64,000 nucleotides of DNA. Source: Thalassotalea sp. 273M-4. Lineage in GTDB: Bacteria; Pseudomonadota; Gammaproteobacteria; Enterobacterales; Alteromonadaceae. The stretch is taken from positions 3,038,001 through 3,102,000 of the forward strand of contig NZ_CP166961.1 of NCBI RefSeq assembly GCF_041410465.1, written 5' to 3'. The position numbers and the translations under genes were made by a program. How positions within the stretch are numbered: position 1 is the stretch's first letter; each line of letters opens with the position of its first letter. This document shows, piece after piece, positions 1-10,187 of this stretch. Below the pieces are notes generated by a model, which worked only from the letters and a program-made list of their open reading frames with translations, had not been told where the DNA came from and ran no database searches.

Positions 1-516
1 GGTTACTCGGTTATTTACACCCTGTATTTAAAGCGAGCAACACCACAAAACATTACTATTGGCGGCCTTTCTGGTGCCATTCCGCCCTTGCTGGGATGGA
101 CCGCAATGACCAATGAAATTCATCCTCATGCCCTGTTATTGGTTTTACTGGTATTTACCTGGACTCCCCCACATTTTTGGGCATTGGCGATTCACCGTAA
201 AGATGAATACGCTAAGGTCAATATCCCGATGTTGCCGGTAACCCATGGCGTTAGTTTTACTAAAACTCAAATTTTGCTTTATACCATTTTACTGTTTATC
301 GTTGGCTTATTGCCCTACTTGGTTGGCATGAGTGGTTGGTTGTACTTAGTGGGTGCCTGTGCATTAAATTTAATCTTTTGCGCTTATGCATGGAAACTAA
401 AATTTAACCCAGAGCAAAGTACCGCGATGAAAACCTTCCGTTTTTCTATTGTGCATTTAATGTTATTGTTCATTATCTTATTGCTCGATCACTATTTAAT
501 TCCAGGTAGCCTGTAA
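1..516 (+). CDS. cyoE: Protoheme IX farnesyltransferase, C-terminal part (5' end outside window)
   Basis: The reading frame is open from base 1, so this is the C-terminal ~171 residues of a gene that starts upstream. The UbiA-family prenyltransferase makes heme O from heme B, an inner-membrane step in cytochrome oxidase assembly. The segment from YTLYLKR through [16 protein letters not shown] is typical of CyoE/CtaB, as is the [11 protein letters not shown] stretch. Several hydrophobic helices follow. A SCO-type copper chaperone starts 3 bp after the stop, so the two genes form the end of an oxidase-assembly operon. The N-terminal Asp-rich motif lies outside the window and could not be checked. 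Confidence 0.93.
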   Translation, partial: GYSVIYTLYLKRATPQNITIGGLSGAIPPLLGWTAMTNEIHPHALLLVLLVFTWTPPHFWALAIHRKDEYAKVNIPMLPVTHGVSFTKTQILLYTILLFIVGLLPYLVGMSGWLYLVGACALNLIFCAYAWKLKFNPEQSTAMKTFRFSIVHLMLLFIILLLDHYLIPGSL

Positions 517-519
517 CGT

Positions 520-1158
520 ATGAACAAAACGCTAGTATTTATCTTGGCGGTGGCAGCTGCCGCCCTCGGGGTTTTCTTTTATCAATATCAACAACAGCAA
601 AGTGAACCCGAGCATGCTTTGCTTTACCCGCAGCCACGGTTGTTAAGTGACTTTGAGCTCACCGATCATAATGGCCAGTCGTTTAGTAAAGCCCAACTGC
701 AAGACAAATGGAGTTTATTTTTTATTGGTTACACCTCTTGCCCAGATGTTTGTCCAATGACCTTACAAGAGCTCACCTACATTTATCCTAAATTGCAGGC
801 GCTCACCAACAATAAAGTGCAAGTGGTATTGGTTAGTGCCGATCCCAAACGTGATACTGTGAGCAAACTTAACAGCTATATTCGCTACTTTAACCCAGAC
901 TTTGTTGCGGTTCGGGCTGAGCATGATGTGCTTTACCCCTTTACCCGTAACCTTGGCTTAATGTATGCGATTGCCGATACCAACGAAGAATACTATTTGG
1001 TGAATCACAGCGCCTCAATTGTGATGACCAACCCGCAAGGAAACATTCAAGCCATATTTAAACCCTTGCCGGCGACCGAGCCAGGCAGTATTCCAAGCAT
1101 TGACCAAGAAGCCTTAGTCACTGATTTTGAGAAAATTTACCACAAACTTAAGGAATGA
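520..1158 (+). CDS. SCO1/SenC-family copper chaperone
   Basis: This is a 212-aa thioredoxin-fold protein anchored by an N-terminal hydrophobic segment (about residues 4-20). SCO proteins deliver or reduce copper for the CuA site of cytochrome c oxidase on the periplasmic side. The metal site is visible: CPDVC with Cys74 and Cys78, and a distant His163 in the VNHSAS context. The gene lies 3 bp after cyoE, which supports co-transcription and a role in oxidase assembly. Nothing looks broken. Confidence 0.92.
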   Translation: MNKTLVFILAVAAAALGVFFYQYQQQQSEPEHALLYPQPRLLSDFELTDHNGQSFSKAQLQDKWSLFFIGYTSCPDVCPMTLQELTYIYPKLQALTNNKVQVVLVSADPKRDTVSKLNSYIRYFNPDFVAVRAEHDVLYPFTRNLGLMYAIADTNEEYYLVNHSASIVMTNPQGNIQAIFKPLPATEPGSIPSIDQEALVTDFEKIYHKLKE

Positions 1159-1312
1159 TTTGCCTTAACAAAAACAAGGGTTGAAATTTAATCAACAGCG
1201 CCTTATCGTTGCTAATTATTGCGCTAACACAAAAGCACGATAAAAGTGACTGGTAATAAGGTCCTCATTATTGATAAAATTGAGCGAAATTTAGTAAGAA
1301 GAGCAGATTCAA

Positions 1313-2035
1313 ATGGGTAGAGCATACCAAAACCGCAAGGCCGACATGGCCAAAACGGCGGGCATGAAAACCAAGATTTATTCTAAATACGGTAAAGAAA
1401 TTTACGTTGTTGCGAAAAACGGCGGTCTTGATCCTGATGGTAACCTAGCGTTACGTCGATTAATCGACAAAGCGAAAAAAGATCAGGTTCCTGCGCATGT
1501 AATCAAAAACGCGATCGACAAAGCAAGTGGTGCCGGTGGTGAAAACTACGAACCAGCACGTTACGAAGGCTTTGGCCCAGGTGGCTGTATGGTAATTGTT
1601 GACTGTCTAACCGATAACAGCAACCGTACCATTAAAGACGTACGTCAAGCATTCACCAAAACCAATTCAAAAATTGGTTCTCAAGGCTCTGCCTCGTTTA
1701 TGTTTGATCATCAAGCGGTATTTTGCTTCAAAGGTGATGACGAAGAAGCCATTCTTGAAATGCTAATGATGAACGACGTAGACGTGACTGATGTGGAATT
1801 AGAAGACGGTATCATTACCGTATTTGCCCCTCACACTGAGTTTTACAAAGTCAAAACCACGTTAACCGATGAGATCCCTGGCATTGAATTTGAAATGGAA
1901 GAGATCACTTGGGTACCGCAAGACTACAAGAAAATCACTGACGAAGACGACAAAGCAAACTTTGAGAAGTTTATGAATATGTTGAATGACAGTGACGATG
2001 TTCAAAACATCTACCACAACGCAGAAATTGATTAA
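1313..2035 (+). CDS. YebC/PmpR-family protein, YeeN-like subgroup
   Basis: This 240-aa protein begins [15 protein letters not shown], the signature of the YeeN-like branch rather than classic YebC (which begins MAGHSKW). The family shares a three-domain TACO1/YebC fold. It has been described as DNA-binding regulators and, more recently, as factors that help ribosomes through difficult sequences. The segment [16 protein letters not shown] is the conserved N-terminal helical region. The gene is monocistronic: 154 bp separate it from the SCO gene and a strong terminator follows 18 bp downstream. The subgroup call rests on recall of the family start motif. Confidence 0.9.
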   Translation: MGRAYQNRKADMAKTAGMKTKIYSKYGKEIYVVAKNGGLDPDGNLALRRLIDKAKKDQVPAHVIKNAIDKASGAGGENYEPARYEGFGPGGCMVIVDCLTDNSNRTIKDVRQAFTKTNSKIGSQGSASFMFDHQAVFCFKGDDEEAILEMLMMNDVDVTDVELEDGIITVFAPHTEFYKVKTTLTDEIPGIEFEMEEITWVPQDYKKITDEDDKANFEKFMNMLNDSDDVQNIYHNAEID

Positions 2036-2052
2036 TTTTTGCTTTAGGTAAT

Positions 2053-2080
2053 AAAAAACCAGCGCATTGCTGGTTTTTTT
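2053..2080. terminator. Bidirectional rho-independent terminator
   Basis: A-tract, stem CCAGC/GCTGG with a short loop, then a run of seven T. It lies between the convergent YebC-family gene and the polysaccharide deacetylase. The A-tract on the left gives a U-tract on the other strand, so it can serve both genes. Confidence 0.85.
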
Positions 2081-2106
2081 ACGCCTGTTGTTTGATAGCA
2101 ACACCA

Positions 2107-3177
2107 CTACCAACCATACCACTGGCCATTGGCTTTAGGCACAAACCAAGGCAGTGAAAACCAGTAAAATCGTCCCGGCTTGCTCACACTTGGCGCTGTA
2201 CAATTGGCTTTCGTTCGTCCCGTTTTAAGGGGCGATTTTAAATGCAGCTCAAAATACTGTTGCCCTTGCCATCGCACTTCACTTTCACCATTGGACGCAA
2301 AACATTGCACTTGTTGGGTTAAGAAATCGTCGACCTTAAGCTCGACTTTGGCTTTTACAATAGCGCCGTTAGTGGTGATCGGATCATGCCATTGGCTTGT
2401 TTTACTGACTTTAAAGGGCAGTGAATGCAGTTTGGTTTTTAAGGTGGTTAATCGGTCAAATGGCTCTGAAGCTGGGAATCTCGGAATTAAACTGGCTTCT
2501 GTATTGGGGCCTATCGCTCCCGATTGCTGGGTAAATACGGTAAACTGTTTTTGTGCAAGCTGAGCAATAGCATACGGGGTGTATTCACCATACGGTAGTG
2601 CAAAGTAGCGCCAGCTGGTGCCCAATTTTTGTTTTAATATTTGTTCCGCCTGCTCAACCTGTTCAATCTTTTGGTCGGCCCAGGCTTTAGGGTCAATACC
2701 TACGGGAGCTTTAATTAAAGAGTCATGAGTTAAGCCATGATTGGCGATGATCACCCCATCGTCTTGCATTGCTCTTAGCTCCGCCCAAGTAAGGTATTTG
2801 GTTGACGCTTTAGGCACCACCTTTGGATTAATAAATACCGTATATGGAAATTTATATTGTTGCAGCATTGGGTGGGCATTAAGGTAAATATCTTTAAAGC
2901 CATCATCAAAGGTGATGGCGACGGTTTTATCTTTAAAAAGTTGACCTAAGCGCAAGCGCTCTACCAATTGCGATAACGGCACCACCTGAAATTGGTTTTC
3001 CTTTAAATATTGTAAGTGAGCTTTAAATTGACTGGGCGAAATGGTGGTGCTTTTTGGGGTGTCTGTTGCAACGTGATGATACGCTAAAATTACCGCCGCT
3101 TGGGTCGGTAAACACCAACTAAAACAAAGCAATAACCACATTAAAGAGGTTTTAAGTCTGGTTATTATATTTTTCAT
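2107..3177 (-). CDS. Secreted polysaccharide deacetylase (NodB-like, CE4)
   Basis: This is a 356-aa protein with an N-terminal signal peptide (about residues 1-27, ending near QAA). A NodB-type deacetylase domain follows. The metal-binding set is visible as AITFDDG with Asp91/Asp92, and HGLTH with His147 and His151. CE4 enzymes remove N- or O-acetyl groups from polysaccharides, and this one would act in the periplasm or outside. About 120 C-terminal residues look beta-rich and are unassigned. It faces the YebC-family gene and diverges from dinF. The natural substrate is unknown. Confidence 0.85.
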   Translation of the reverse strand: MKNIITRLKTSLMWLLLCFSWCLPTQAAVILAYHHVATDTPKSTTISPSQFKAHLQYLKENQFQVVPLSQLVERLRLGQLFKDKTVAITFDDGFKDIYLNAHPMLQQYKFPYTVFINPKVVPKASTKYLTWAELRAMQDDGVIIANHGLTHDSLIKAPVGIDPKAWADQKIEQVEQAEQILKQKLGTSWRYFALPYGEYTPYAIAQLAQKQFTVFTQQSGAIGPNTEASLIPRFPASEPFDRLTTLKTKLHSLPFKVSKTSQWHDPITTNGAIVKAKVELKVDDFLTQQVQCFASNGESEVRWQGQQYFELHLKSPLKTGRTKANCTAPSVSKPGRFYWFSLPWFVPKANGQWYGW

Positions 3178-3251
3178 TTGAGGCCACCATCTAAATTATT
3201 CGCGTGGTATGATAACACTTTTAACGCCAAAGCTTCATTTAAAGGATCACC

Positions 3252-4592
3252 TTGAGCCCACATAAGTCTGAGCGCAATGCTTTGTTTGCATTAGCCATCC
3301 CGATGATTTTATCAAACATAACGGTGCCGATTTTAGGCTTAGTCGATACCGGGGTGATTGGCCATCTGCCTGAACCGTATTACTTAGGTGCAACGGCTGT
3401 TGGCTCCATGGTTATTACCTTTATCACTTGGTTTTGTGGCTTTTTACGCATGTCTACCTCGGGCCTTTCTGCACAAGCATTTGGCAAGGGTGACGCCAAC
3501 CTAAGTTTGATGGTGTTAACTCGTGGTTTAATGGTTGCGTTAATCATAGGCTTTAGTCTGATTGTATTGCAATACCCATACATCGAAGCCTTTTTGTGGG
3601 CATCTGGGGGCAGTGAGCAAGTTGTTCACTATGCCAGAGAGTACAGTCAAATCAGGGTGTGGGGGATGCCAGCAGCATTGGCTAACTTGGTCATATTAGG
3701 TTGGTTATTAGGTATGCACAAAGCTCGCTTGGCAATGTCGTTATTGATAGTCACCAATCTCATTAACCTATCGTTAGACCTACTATTTGTGTTGTATTTT
3801 GAATGGGCTGTCGCTGGGGTCGCCTTCGCAACACTAATCGCCGAATACAGTGGCACGGCCTTAGGCATCTATTTTATTGTGTTAACCTTGGCCCCTAAAC
3901 AGCTTAATATTCACAACAATGTAAGCCAGCTTAAGCAACGCCTGTTGAATATGGTCGAATTGAAACCTTATTTGCAGCTTAATCGAGACATCCTAATTCG
4001 CACTTTATGTCTTGAGCTTTGCTTTGTATTTATCACCTTGCAAGGGGCTCGCCTTGGCGATACCGTGGTTGCTGCTAATGCCATTTTAATGAACTTTATT
4101 TTATTAATTTCGTTTAGTCTAGACGGTATAGCCTATGCTGCAGAAGCGCGTGTCGGTCGTGCCAAGGGGGCAAATGATCACCCCGCATTACAATTAGCGG
4201 TAAAAACGGCAATGGTCTACAACCTTATCTTTGCCGTTTGTTACAGTGTGTTCTTTTATCTGTTTGGCGAGCAATTTATTTTAATGCTTTCGAACATAGA
4301 TCAGGTAATCGCTTACGCTCAGGTATTTCTTCCATGGATTATTGCTTTGCCCATATTGGCATGTTGGTGCTATTTATTTGATGGTATTTACATTGGCTTA
4401 ACGCAAGCAAAAGCGATGCGAAACTCGATGCTTATTTCAACGTTTGGCTGCTTTTTCCCCGCGTGGTTTATTCTCAAAGACTATGGTAATCACGCCTTAT
4501 GGGCCGCACTATTACTGTTTTTAACGACCCGAGGCGTCACCCTAATGTGGCATTACAAAAAACACAATCAGCGCTTTATTGGCCAAAATTAG
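3252..4592 (+). CDS. dinF: MATE-family efflux transporter, DinF subgroup
   Basis: This is a 446-aa polytopic membrane protein with about 12 hydrophobic segments. The N-terminal stretch with LVDTGVIGHL and the later MSTSGLSAQAFG are typical of the DinF branch of MATE exporters, which use H+ or Na+ gradients to expel drugs or bile-like compounds. The start is TTG (3252) preceded by AAAGGA at good spacing; no closer ATG fits. The next gene, an MFS transporter, begins 10 bp after the stop, so the two are probably co-transcribed. The substrate cannot be read from the sequence. Confidence 0.88.
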   Translation: MSPHKSERNALFALAIPMILSNITVPILGLVDTGVIGHLPEPYYLGATAVGSMVITFITWFCGFLRMSTSGLSAQAFGKGDANLSLMVLTRGLMVALIIGFSLIVLQYPYIEAFLWASGGSEQVVHYAREYSQIRVWGMPAALANLVILGWLLGMHKARLAMSLLIVTNLINLSLDLLFVLYFEWAVAGVAFATLIAEYSGTALGIYFIVLTLAPKQLNIHNNVSQLKQRLLNMVELKPYLQLNRDILIRTLCLELCFVFITLQGARLGDTVVAANAILMNFILLISFSLDGIAYAAEARVGRAKGANDHPALQLAVKTAMVYNLIFAVCYSVFFYLFGEQFILMLSNIDQVIAYAQVFLPWIIALPILACWCYLFDGIYIGLTQAKAMRNSMLISTFGCFFPAWFILKDYGNHALWAALLLFLTTRGVTLMWHYKKHNQRFIGQN

Positions 4593-4602
4593 GAGTCGTT
4601 TT

Positions 4603-5850
4603 ATGGCTTTAATCCTACAACTTGTTGCCCTATGTGCTGTGGTATTGCTCTTAAAATACGGCTTAAAGTACCCAAAAAATGTTTGGGTATTATTTGCCAC
4701 CCAACCTCTATGGCTATGTATTTCACCAACCATAACCTTTATTGGCGGTATTTTGGCGCAAAAATTATCGCCCGATCCAGCCTATGCGACCTTACCTCTG
4801 AGCTTAATGATTATTGGCTTAGCGCTTACGACGTTTTTAGTGGCAAAATTAAATCAACATTTTGGCCGTAAAATAACCACGAATATCGGTTTTATCATTG
4901 GCATTGTCGGATGCTTATTGGCCATGTGCTCGGCTTTATATGGCGAGTTCATGTTGTTAACCTTGGCCAGTTTTGTTCTTGGCGGTTCATTAGCCTTCAC
5001 CCAGCAACTAAGATTTGCAGCCTTAGAAAGCGTCAGCTTAGCAGAAGGCCCTAGAGTATTGTCGGTATTAATGCTGGCGGGTATTTTTGCCGCGTTTATT
5101 GGCCCTGAAATCGCGGTGATGGGAAAAGACTGGCTCCAATCAGAGCATGGTTTTGCCGGCTCTTTTTTAGGTTTGGCTGCTTTATTGGTCTTAGCCATGG
5201 TTATTTTTCAGGGCTTTGCAAACCCAGTTTCCGAACACAAAAACCAAAGCCAGCAAACGCCAAGACCACTTATGAGTATACTAACCCAACCTATTTTAAT
5301 CGTGGCATTATTATCGGCGGCGATTGGCTATGGCTTAATGAGCTTTTTAATGACCGCTACTCCGCTCAGCATGCACAGTATGAGCGGACATAGCTTAGAA
5401 GACACCAAGTGGGTTATTCAATGCCATATTGTTGCGATGTTTTTACCGTCTTTATTTACCGGCAGGTTAATTGAGCGTATCGGCAGTGCCAAAGTCCTGC
5501 TGTTAGGAACTTTATTGTTTTTCATCGTAACCATAGTGGCACTAAATGGCCAACAAGTGATGCATTATTGGTGGGCTTTAGTATTGCTTGGGATCAGCTG
5601 GAACTTTCTCTTCACCACGGGTACCGTGTTATTGCCCAGAAGCTATCAAGAAAGTGAGCGTTATAAAGTACAAGCGCTTAATGATTTTAGTATTTTTACC
5701 CTACAAGCTTTGGCGTCTTTGTTATCGGGTTGGGTCTTATTTAACAGCAGCTGGCAAGTGCTAATTTACACCACCATGCCGTTTATGGCCTTAATGTTTT
5801 TGGTCAGTGGTTATCATTATCAAAACCTAAAAAGAAGCCACGTTGGATAA
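4603..5850 (+). CDS. MFS transporter of unknown substrate
   Basis: This is a ~415-aa membrane protein with about 12 hydrophobic segments and an MFS-like cytoplasmic loop, LNQHFGRK, between TM2 and TM3. I choose ATG at 4603 because AGGAG lies 7 bp upstream. An in-frame TTG at 4579 would overlap the end of dinF and has no ribosome binding site. It sits 10 bp after dinF and ahead of a terminator, which suggests a two-gene transporter operon. The substrate is not recognisable; it could be a drug exporter or a metabolite carrier. Confidence 0.82.
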   Translation: MALILQLVALCAVVLLLKYGLKYPKNVWVLFATQPLWLCISPTITFIGGILAQKLSPDPAYATLPLSLMIIGLALTTFLVAKLNQHFGRKITTNIGFIIGIVGCLLAMCSALYGEFMLLTLASFVLGGSLAFTQQLRFAALESVSLAEGPRVLSVLMLAGIFAAFIGPEIAVMGKDWLQSEHGFAGSFLGLAALLVLAMVIFQGFANPVSEHKNQSQQTPRPLMSILTQPILIVALLSAAIGYGLMSFLMTATPLSMHSMSGHSLEDTKWVIQCHIVAMFLPSLFTGRLIERIGSAKVLLLGTLLFFIVTIVALNGQQVMHYWWALVLLGISWNFLFTTGTVLLPRSYQESERYKVQALNDFSIFTLQALASLLSGWVLFNSSWQVLIYTTMPFMALMFLVSGYHYQNLKRSHVG

Positions 5851-5875
5851 CACCTAATGGGTGGGTATGAGATCA

Positions 5876-5899
5876 ATAAAGGGCCGATTGGCCCTTTAT
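5876..5899. terminator. Bidirectional terminator between MFS gene and nfuA
   Basis: Perfect 10-bp stem ATAAAGGGCC / GGCCCTTTAT with a 4-nt loop, followed by a T-rich stretch. It sits between convergent genes and can end both transcripts. Confidence 0.85.
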
Positions 5900-5926
5900 A
5901 TTTTCGATTAAATGATTGCTCACAAC

Positions 5927-6508
5927 TTAGTAGTATGAGTGTTCACCACGTTGGTGTTCGGTAGCATCTTTAACCCCTTTGATTTCGTCACCCATTAAGG
6001 TAATAAGTTGCTTTTCAACCCCGTCTTTTACGGTTAAGTCAATTTGGCTACAACCGTTACAGCCACCGCCAAATTGCAATACGGCGTAACCATCTTCGGT
6101 AATTTCAAGCAGTTGACATTCACCACCATGGCCAGCAAGTTGAGGGTTTACTTCGGTTTGAATAAAGTAATTTACACGTTCAAATAAAGGCGCATCGTCA
6201 GCGACTTTGCGTAATTTTGCATTCGGCGCTTTTAATGTAAGTTGCGAGCCCATCTGGTCGGTAACAAAATCGATTTCGGCATCGACTAAAAAGTTCTCGC
6301 TGTCTTTGTCGACAACCGCATCAAAACCATTGTAGTTTAAACGAATGTCATCTGGTTCAACCGCCTCAACTGGGCAGTAAGAAACCCCACACTCTGCCTG
6401 AGCCGTGCCAGGATTAACCACAAAAACGCGGATACAGGTACCTTCTGCTTGATTTGATAGCAATTTTACAAAATGTTCCTGGGCGGTATCGGAAATATTT
6501 ATCATCAT
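5927..6508 (-). CDS. nfuA: Fe-S biogenesis protein NfuA
   Basis: This is a 193-aa protein with an N-terminal degenerate A-type carrier domain and a C-terminal Nfu domain. The Nfu CxxC motif is clear in [14 protein letters not shown]. NfuA is a cytosolic carrier that receives [4Fe-4S] clusters and protects or repairs Fe-S proteins under stress or iron limitation. The length matches the usual ~190 aa. Two ATG codons in a row leave the start uncertain by one residue. It is divergent from the M14 peptidase gene across a 219-bp promoter region. Confidence 0.95.
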   Translation of the reverse strand: MMINISDTAQEHFVKLLSNQAEGTCIRVFVVNPGTAQAECGVSYCPVEAVEPDDIRLNYNGFDAVVDKDSENFLVDAEIDFVTDQMGSQLTLKAPNAKLRKVADDAPLFERVNYFIQTEVNPQLAGHGGECQLLEITEDGYAVLQFGGGCNGCSQIDLTVKDGVEKQLITLMGDEIKGVKDATEHQRGEHSYY

Positions 6509-6727
6509 TCGTTCTCGTAAGTCGTTAACTAAATTGATTTGGCCATGGTTTTAATCGATTGTACTGTTTTGCAATACCCGAGTAAAAGGCTCAAGTATGC
6601 CTATGATACTACTGTCTATCGTGAATATAAAGTTAGTTACCGCGTTAAAATTTACAAAATATAGGTTTTTCTCTAGTATGCCTTTAATATGTTGTTAAAA
6701 AATTATAAAAATATTTAAGGACTGGCT

Positions 6728-9331
6728 GTGATCAAATCCCTAAAAGCATCGATTATGTTGCTTTGCGCTCTTTTTATCTCAAGCGCACAATCTGCAAGCT
6801 TAGACTACTACTTTCCCGAACAACCGACGTATCAAACCCACGTTCCGACACCTCAATCGGTGATTGGTTTTCATGTGGGCGACCGTCATGTGCGCCACGA
6901 TCAGTTATTGGCCTACTTTGACGCACTGGCTAACAGCTCAAATAAAGTTGAGCTACAACACATGGGAATGACAAACGAGCACCGTAAGCAAGTCGTAGCG
7001 GTTATCAGTAGCGAAAAGAATCTTCAAAACCTAGACCAAATCTTGCAACAACGTCGCAATAATCTTAGTCCCAATGACAATGAGCCCGTAGTAGTGTGGC
7101 TAGGGTATTCGATTCACGGTAATGAAATCAGTGGCGCCAATGCCTCGATGTTAGTGGCGTATTATTTGGCCGCAACCAACACCGACTATACCAAGACTCT
7201 GTTAGATAACGTAATAGTGGTGATTGAACCGAGCATGAACCCAGATGGCATGGATTTATTCACCACTTGGGTAAACAGTAATCGCAACGCCTCGTTAAAC
7301 ACCGACCCTGCCCACCGTACCCATCATCGTCAATGGCCTTCGGGGCGAACCAACCATTATATGTTTGACTTGAATCGAGATTGGTTACCCCTGACCCAAG
7401 TTGAAAGTCGCAACCGGGTGCGCACATTCCATCATTTTAAACCAAACGTGTTAGCTGACTTTCACGAGATGGGTAAAGACAGCAGTTATTTTTTCCAACC
7501 AGGGGTTCCTTCTAGAACCAACCCCTTAACGCCAGCGAAAAATATCGAACTTACCCAGATTTTTGCGACCTATCACGCCGATGCCCTCGATCAAGAAAAC
7601 CGTTTGTACTATAGCCAAGAAAGCTTTGATGATTTTTATTACGGCAAAGGTTCAACCTACCCTGATATTAATGGCACGGTCGGTATTTTGTTTGAACAAG
7701 CGAGCTCTCGAGGCTTTGCCACCGACAGTATTAATGGTGTATTAACGTTTAGCTACGGCATTAAAAATCATGTTTTAACGTCGTTTTCAACGTTAAAAGC
7801 CGCTGTTGAAAACAAAGCCGCATTGCAACAATTTCGCTACGATTTTTACCAACAAAATCTGCGTCTTGCCGATGATGAGTCAAGCGATGGCTTTGTGATC
7901 AGTGCGCCTAATGATAGCCACCGACTTAATGAGTTTTTACATTTATTAGCCCAACACGAGATCAACGCTTATGCTCTGACACGCGACTATCAAGAGGACG
8001 ACGATGAAGCTTTGTTTGTTGCCAACCAAAGCTACTTTGTCCCATATAACCAGCCTCAGTATCGACTGATCAAAACCATCTTTGAGAAAGTCACTTCATT
8101 TCGTAACAACACCTTTTACGACGTCTCCGGTTGGACTTTACCTTTGGCGTTTGATTTGGTGAGCAATAGCGTAAAGTCGCGCAACCTAAAGTTTAGCAAT
8201 AACGCTTGGCATAAAACTCAAGCCAATCGTCAACCGCTTAACTCGGATCTTCAAGCTAAAGAAGCCTACGCATATACCTTTTCTTGGCAACACTATTTGG
8301 CCCCGAAATTGTTAAATAGACTGTTAAACCAAGGGATCAAAGCCCGCGTTGCGAGCCAAAGCTTTAGCCAAATGGTGAACGGCCAAAAGATGGACTTTGC
8401 AGCGGGTCAAATTGTGATCCCTAAAGGCATCCAAACCGTCGACAATTGGTTTGAGTTGCTTAATCAAACTCAACAAGACTTTGACATTGCTGTATACCCA
8501 TTGCAAAGCGGCTTAACCCCCATAGGCATTGAGCTAGGAAGCCCTTCAATGCGACCGGTTAACCCCGTGCAAGTACTTATGGTCGGTGGTCAGGGTGTCA
8601 CCCCTAATGAAGCGGGTCATATGCTGAATTATTTAGACAACACTTTAGGGGTTCCAGTATCGATTGTTGAGATGTATCGTTTGCATCAAATTGATTTTAA
8701 CCATTACACCCATGTGATTTTTGTTGATGGGCGTTATCAACAACTGTCGCAAACAACTCTGGATAAACTCGGCCATTGGCTGTCTAATGGTGGTGTCATT
8801 TACGCTCAACGCCGGGGGGCGAGCTTTTTGGCAAATAAAGGATTACTCAAAGTCGAGACGGTTAAAGCGAATGAATTAAATGGGTTATTTGATACCAGCC
8901 AATACACCTATGCTGACAAGCAACAGCATGGCGCACAGCAACGCATTGCTGGCACTATTTTTTCGACAACATTAGATACGTCACACCCACTAGGCTTTGG
9001 TTTTAATGACCAAAATTTACCGATATTTAAAAATTCTACGGTTATCATCAAACAGCCCAACGCCCCATTTGTAACCGTCAGTCGGTTCAATCAAGCACCG
9101 CTATTAAGCGGTTACAGTGCTCCACAAATGACCAACATGGTGGCGAATAATGCCGCTATTGTGGCCCATAATGTGGGCCGAGGCCGAATTATTGCCAGCT
9201 CTGAAAACTTAGTATTTCGCGGCTACTGGTTGGGCACCTCAAAAATAGTCGCGAACGCGCTATTTTTTGCCAAAGCATTCAGTGCCAACGCGCCGATAAT
9301 CGAGCCGGCAAACCCCAAACACTATTTTTAG
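6728..9331 (+). CDS. Secreted M14-family zinc carboxypeptidase-like protein
   Basis: This is an 867-aa protein with a signal peptide (about residues 1-23, ending near SAQSA). The M14 zinc motif HxxE is His130/Glu133 in the context HGNEISG, with a further His246 in DFHEMG as a candidate third ligand. About 400 residues follow the peptidase domain, including a region (VQVLMVGGQGV) resembling a class I glutamine amidotransferase-like fold. The same layout occurs in large M14 proteins of marine Gammaproteobacteria. GTG is the start, with AAGGA 6 bp upstream. It probably digests peptides in the periplasm or outside. It is monocistronic. Confidence 0.85.
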   Translation: MIKSLKASIMLLCALFISSAQSASLDYYFPEQPTYQTHVPTPQSVIGFHVGDRHVRHDQLLAYFDALANSSNKVELQHMGMTNEHRKQVVAVISSEKNLQNLDQILQQRRNNLSPNDNEPVVVWLGYSIHGNEISGANASMLVAYYLAATNTDYTKTLLDNVIVVIEPSMNPDGMDLFTTWVNSNRNASLNTDPAHRTHHRQWPSGRTNHYMFDLNRDWLPLTQVESRNRVRTFHHFKPNVLADFHEMGKDSSYFFQPGVPSRTNPLTPAKNIELTQIFATYHADALDQENRLYYSQESFDDFYYGKGSTYPDINGTVGILFEQASSRGFATDSINGVLTFSYGIKNHVLTSFSTLKAAVENKAALQQFRYDFYQQNLRLADDESSDGFVISAPNDSHRLNEFLHLLAQHEINAYALTRDYQEDDDEALFVANQSYFVPYNQPQYRLIKTIFEKVTSFRNNTFYDVSGWTLPLAFDLVSNSVKSRNLKFSNNAWHKTQANRQPLNSDLQAKEAYAYTFSWQHYLAPKLLNRLLNQGIKARVASQSFSQMVNGQKMDFAAGQIVIPKGIQTVDNWFELLNQTQQDFDIAVYPLQSGLTPIGIELGSPSMRPVNPVQVLMVGGQGVTPNEAGHMLNYLDNTLGVPVSIVEMYRLHQIDFNHYTHVIFVDGRYQQLSQTTLDKLGHWLSNGGVIYAQRRGASFLANKGLLKVETVKANELNGLFDTSQYTYADKQQHGAQQRIAGTIFSTTLDTSHPLGFGFNDQNLPIFKNSTVIIKQPNAPFVTVSRFNQAPLLSGYSAPQMTNMVANNAAIVAHNVGRGRIIASSENLVFRGYWLGTSKIVANALFFAKAFSANAPIIEPANPKHYF

Positions 9332-9339
9332 CCTAGGGC

Positions 9340-10116
9340 CTAGCCAAATTTAAGTGCCACACACACACTCAACACGGATACTTTTTGTACTCCGTGTTGA
9401 GTTAATAATGCGGCCAGCTCACTTACCGTCGCGCCAGTAGTAACCACATCATCAACAATCGCCACATGGTTGGGTAATACCCGCTTTTTATCTAGCATGT
9501 TTTTCGACAACACAAAGTTGGCTTTTAACTTTCGCCGCCTTTGTGCTCCCGACTGCCCAACTTGGCTGTCACTGTTTTTTATTCGTTTAAAAGCACCTTG
9601 CCAATACGGAATCGACAATGTTTTAGCGAGTGGGTAAGCCAACAATGCACTTTGGTTATACAGGCGTTGTTTTAGCCTTTTTGGATGCACAGGAACCGAA
9701 ACGATAAGCTGGGGCCAATTTTTATGATCGTCCATTTGTTGTAATCGCCGAGCCAACAAACGGGCAAGCAAGGGCGCAATTTCAGCGCGTTGATGATACT
9801 TTAATTGTTTCAGCCAAGAGTCAAAGGGCCAATGATAAGGCGCTAGCGCGTATAAATGGTGAAAACGAATCTTTGGTAATTGCTGGGCAATTTTAGGGTA
9901 TTGCAGTAAATCTTGTGGCCATTTAAATGACTGTTCGCTTATGTCCTTGGTACACGTTTCGCACAGCAGTCGGTCATGTTCGCTAGGCAAACAACATAAA
10001 TCACAACGAAATAAGCCGGTAAATAAAAAACCTTTGAATTGACGATAGCGATGACAGCAAAACTGAATCGACTTTTTAGCTAAAAACCCAAGAAAAAAAA
10101 CGTAGCTCATTTCCAT
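9340..10116 (-). CDS. comF: ComF family protein (phosphoribosyltransferase-like)
   Basis: This ~259-aa protein has an N-terminal Cys-rich zinc-finger-like segment (CDLC...CETC) and a C-terminal PRTase-type motif VAIVDDVVTTGAT. VPVHPKRLKQRLYNQS is a hallmark of ComF/GntX proteins. The family is linked to DNA uptake and to use of exogenous DNA as a nutrient. I choose ATG at 10116 because AGGAG stands 7 bp before it; the in-frame GTG at 10122 is too close to that site. Its divergence from bioH is a common gammaproteobacterial arrangement. Confidence 0.9.
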   Translation of the reverse strand: MEMSYVFFLGFLAKKSIQFCCHRYRQFKGFLFTGLFRCDLCCLPSEHDRLLCETCTKDISEQSFKWPQDLLQYPKIAQQLPKIRFHHLYALAPYHWPFDSWLKQLKYHQRAEIAPLLARLLARRLQQMDDHKNWPQLIVSVPVHPKRLKQRLYNQSALLAYPLAKTLSIPYWQGAFKRIKNSDSQVGQSGAQRRRKLKANFVLSKNMLDKKRVLPNHVAIVDDVVTTGATVSELAALLTQHGVQKVSVLSVCVALKFG

Positions 10117-10187
10117 ATACACACTCCTTTGCGTAAACTTAACGTTAGAACAGCAATAAAATGTCTTTCAACGTTTAGATATAAAGC

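Noticed and set aside
2180..2563. 127-aa plus-strand frame in the deacetylase gene
   Set aside because: It is the antisense shadow of a gene with clear CE4 motifs.
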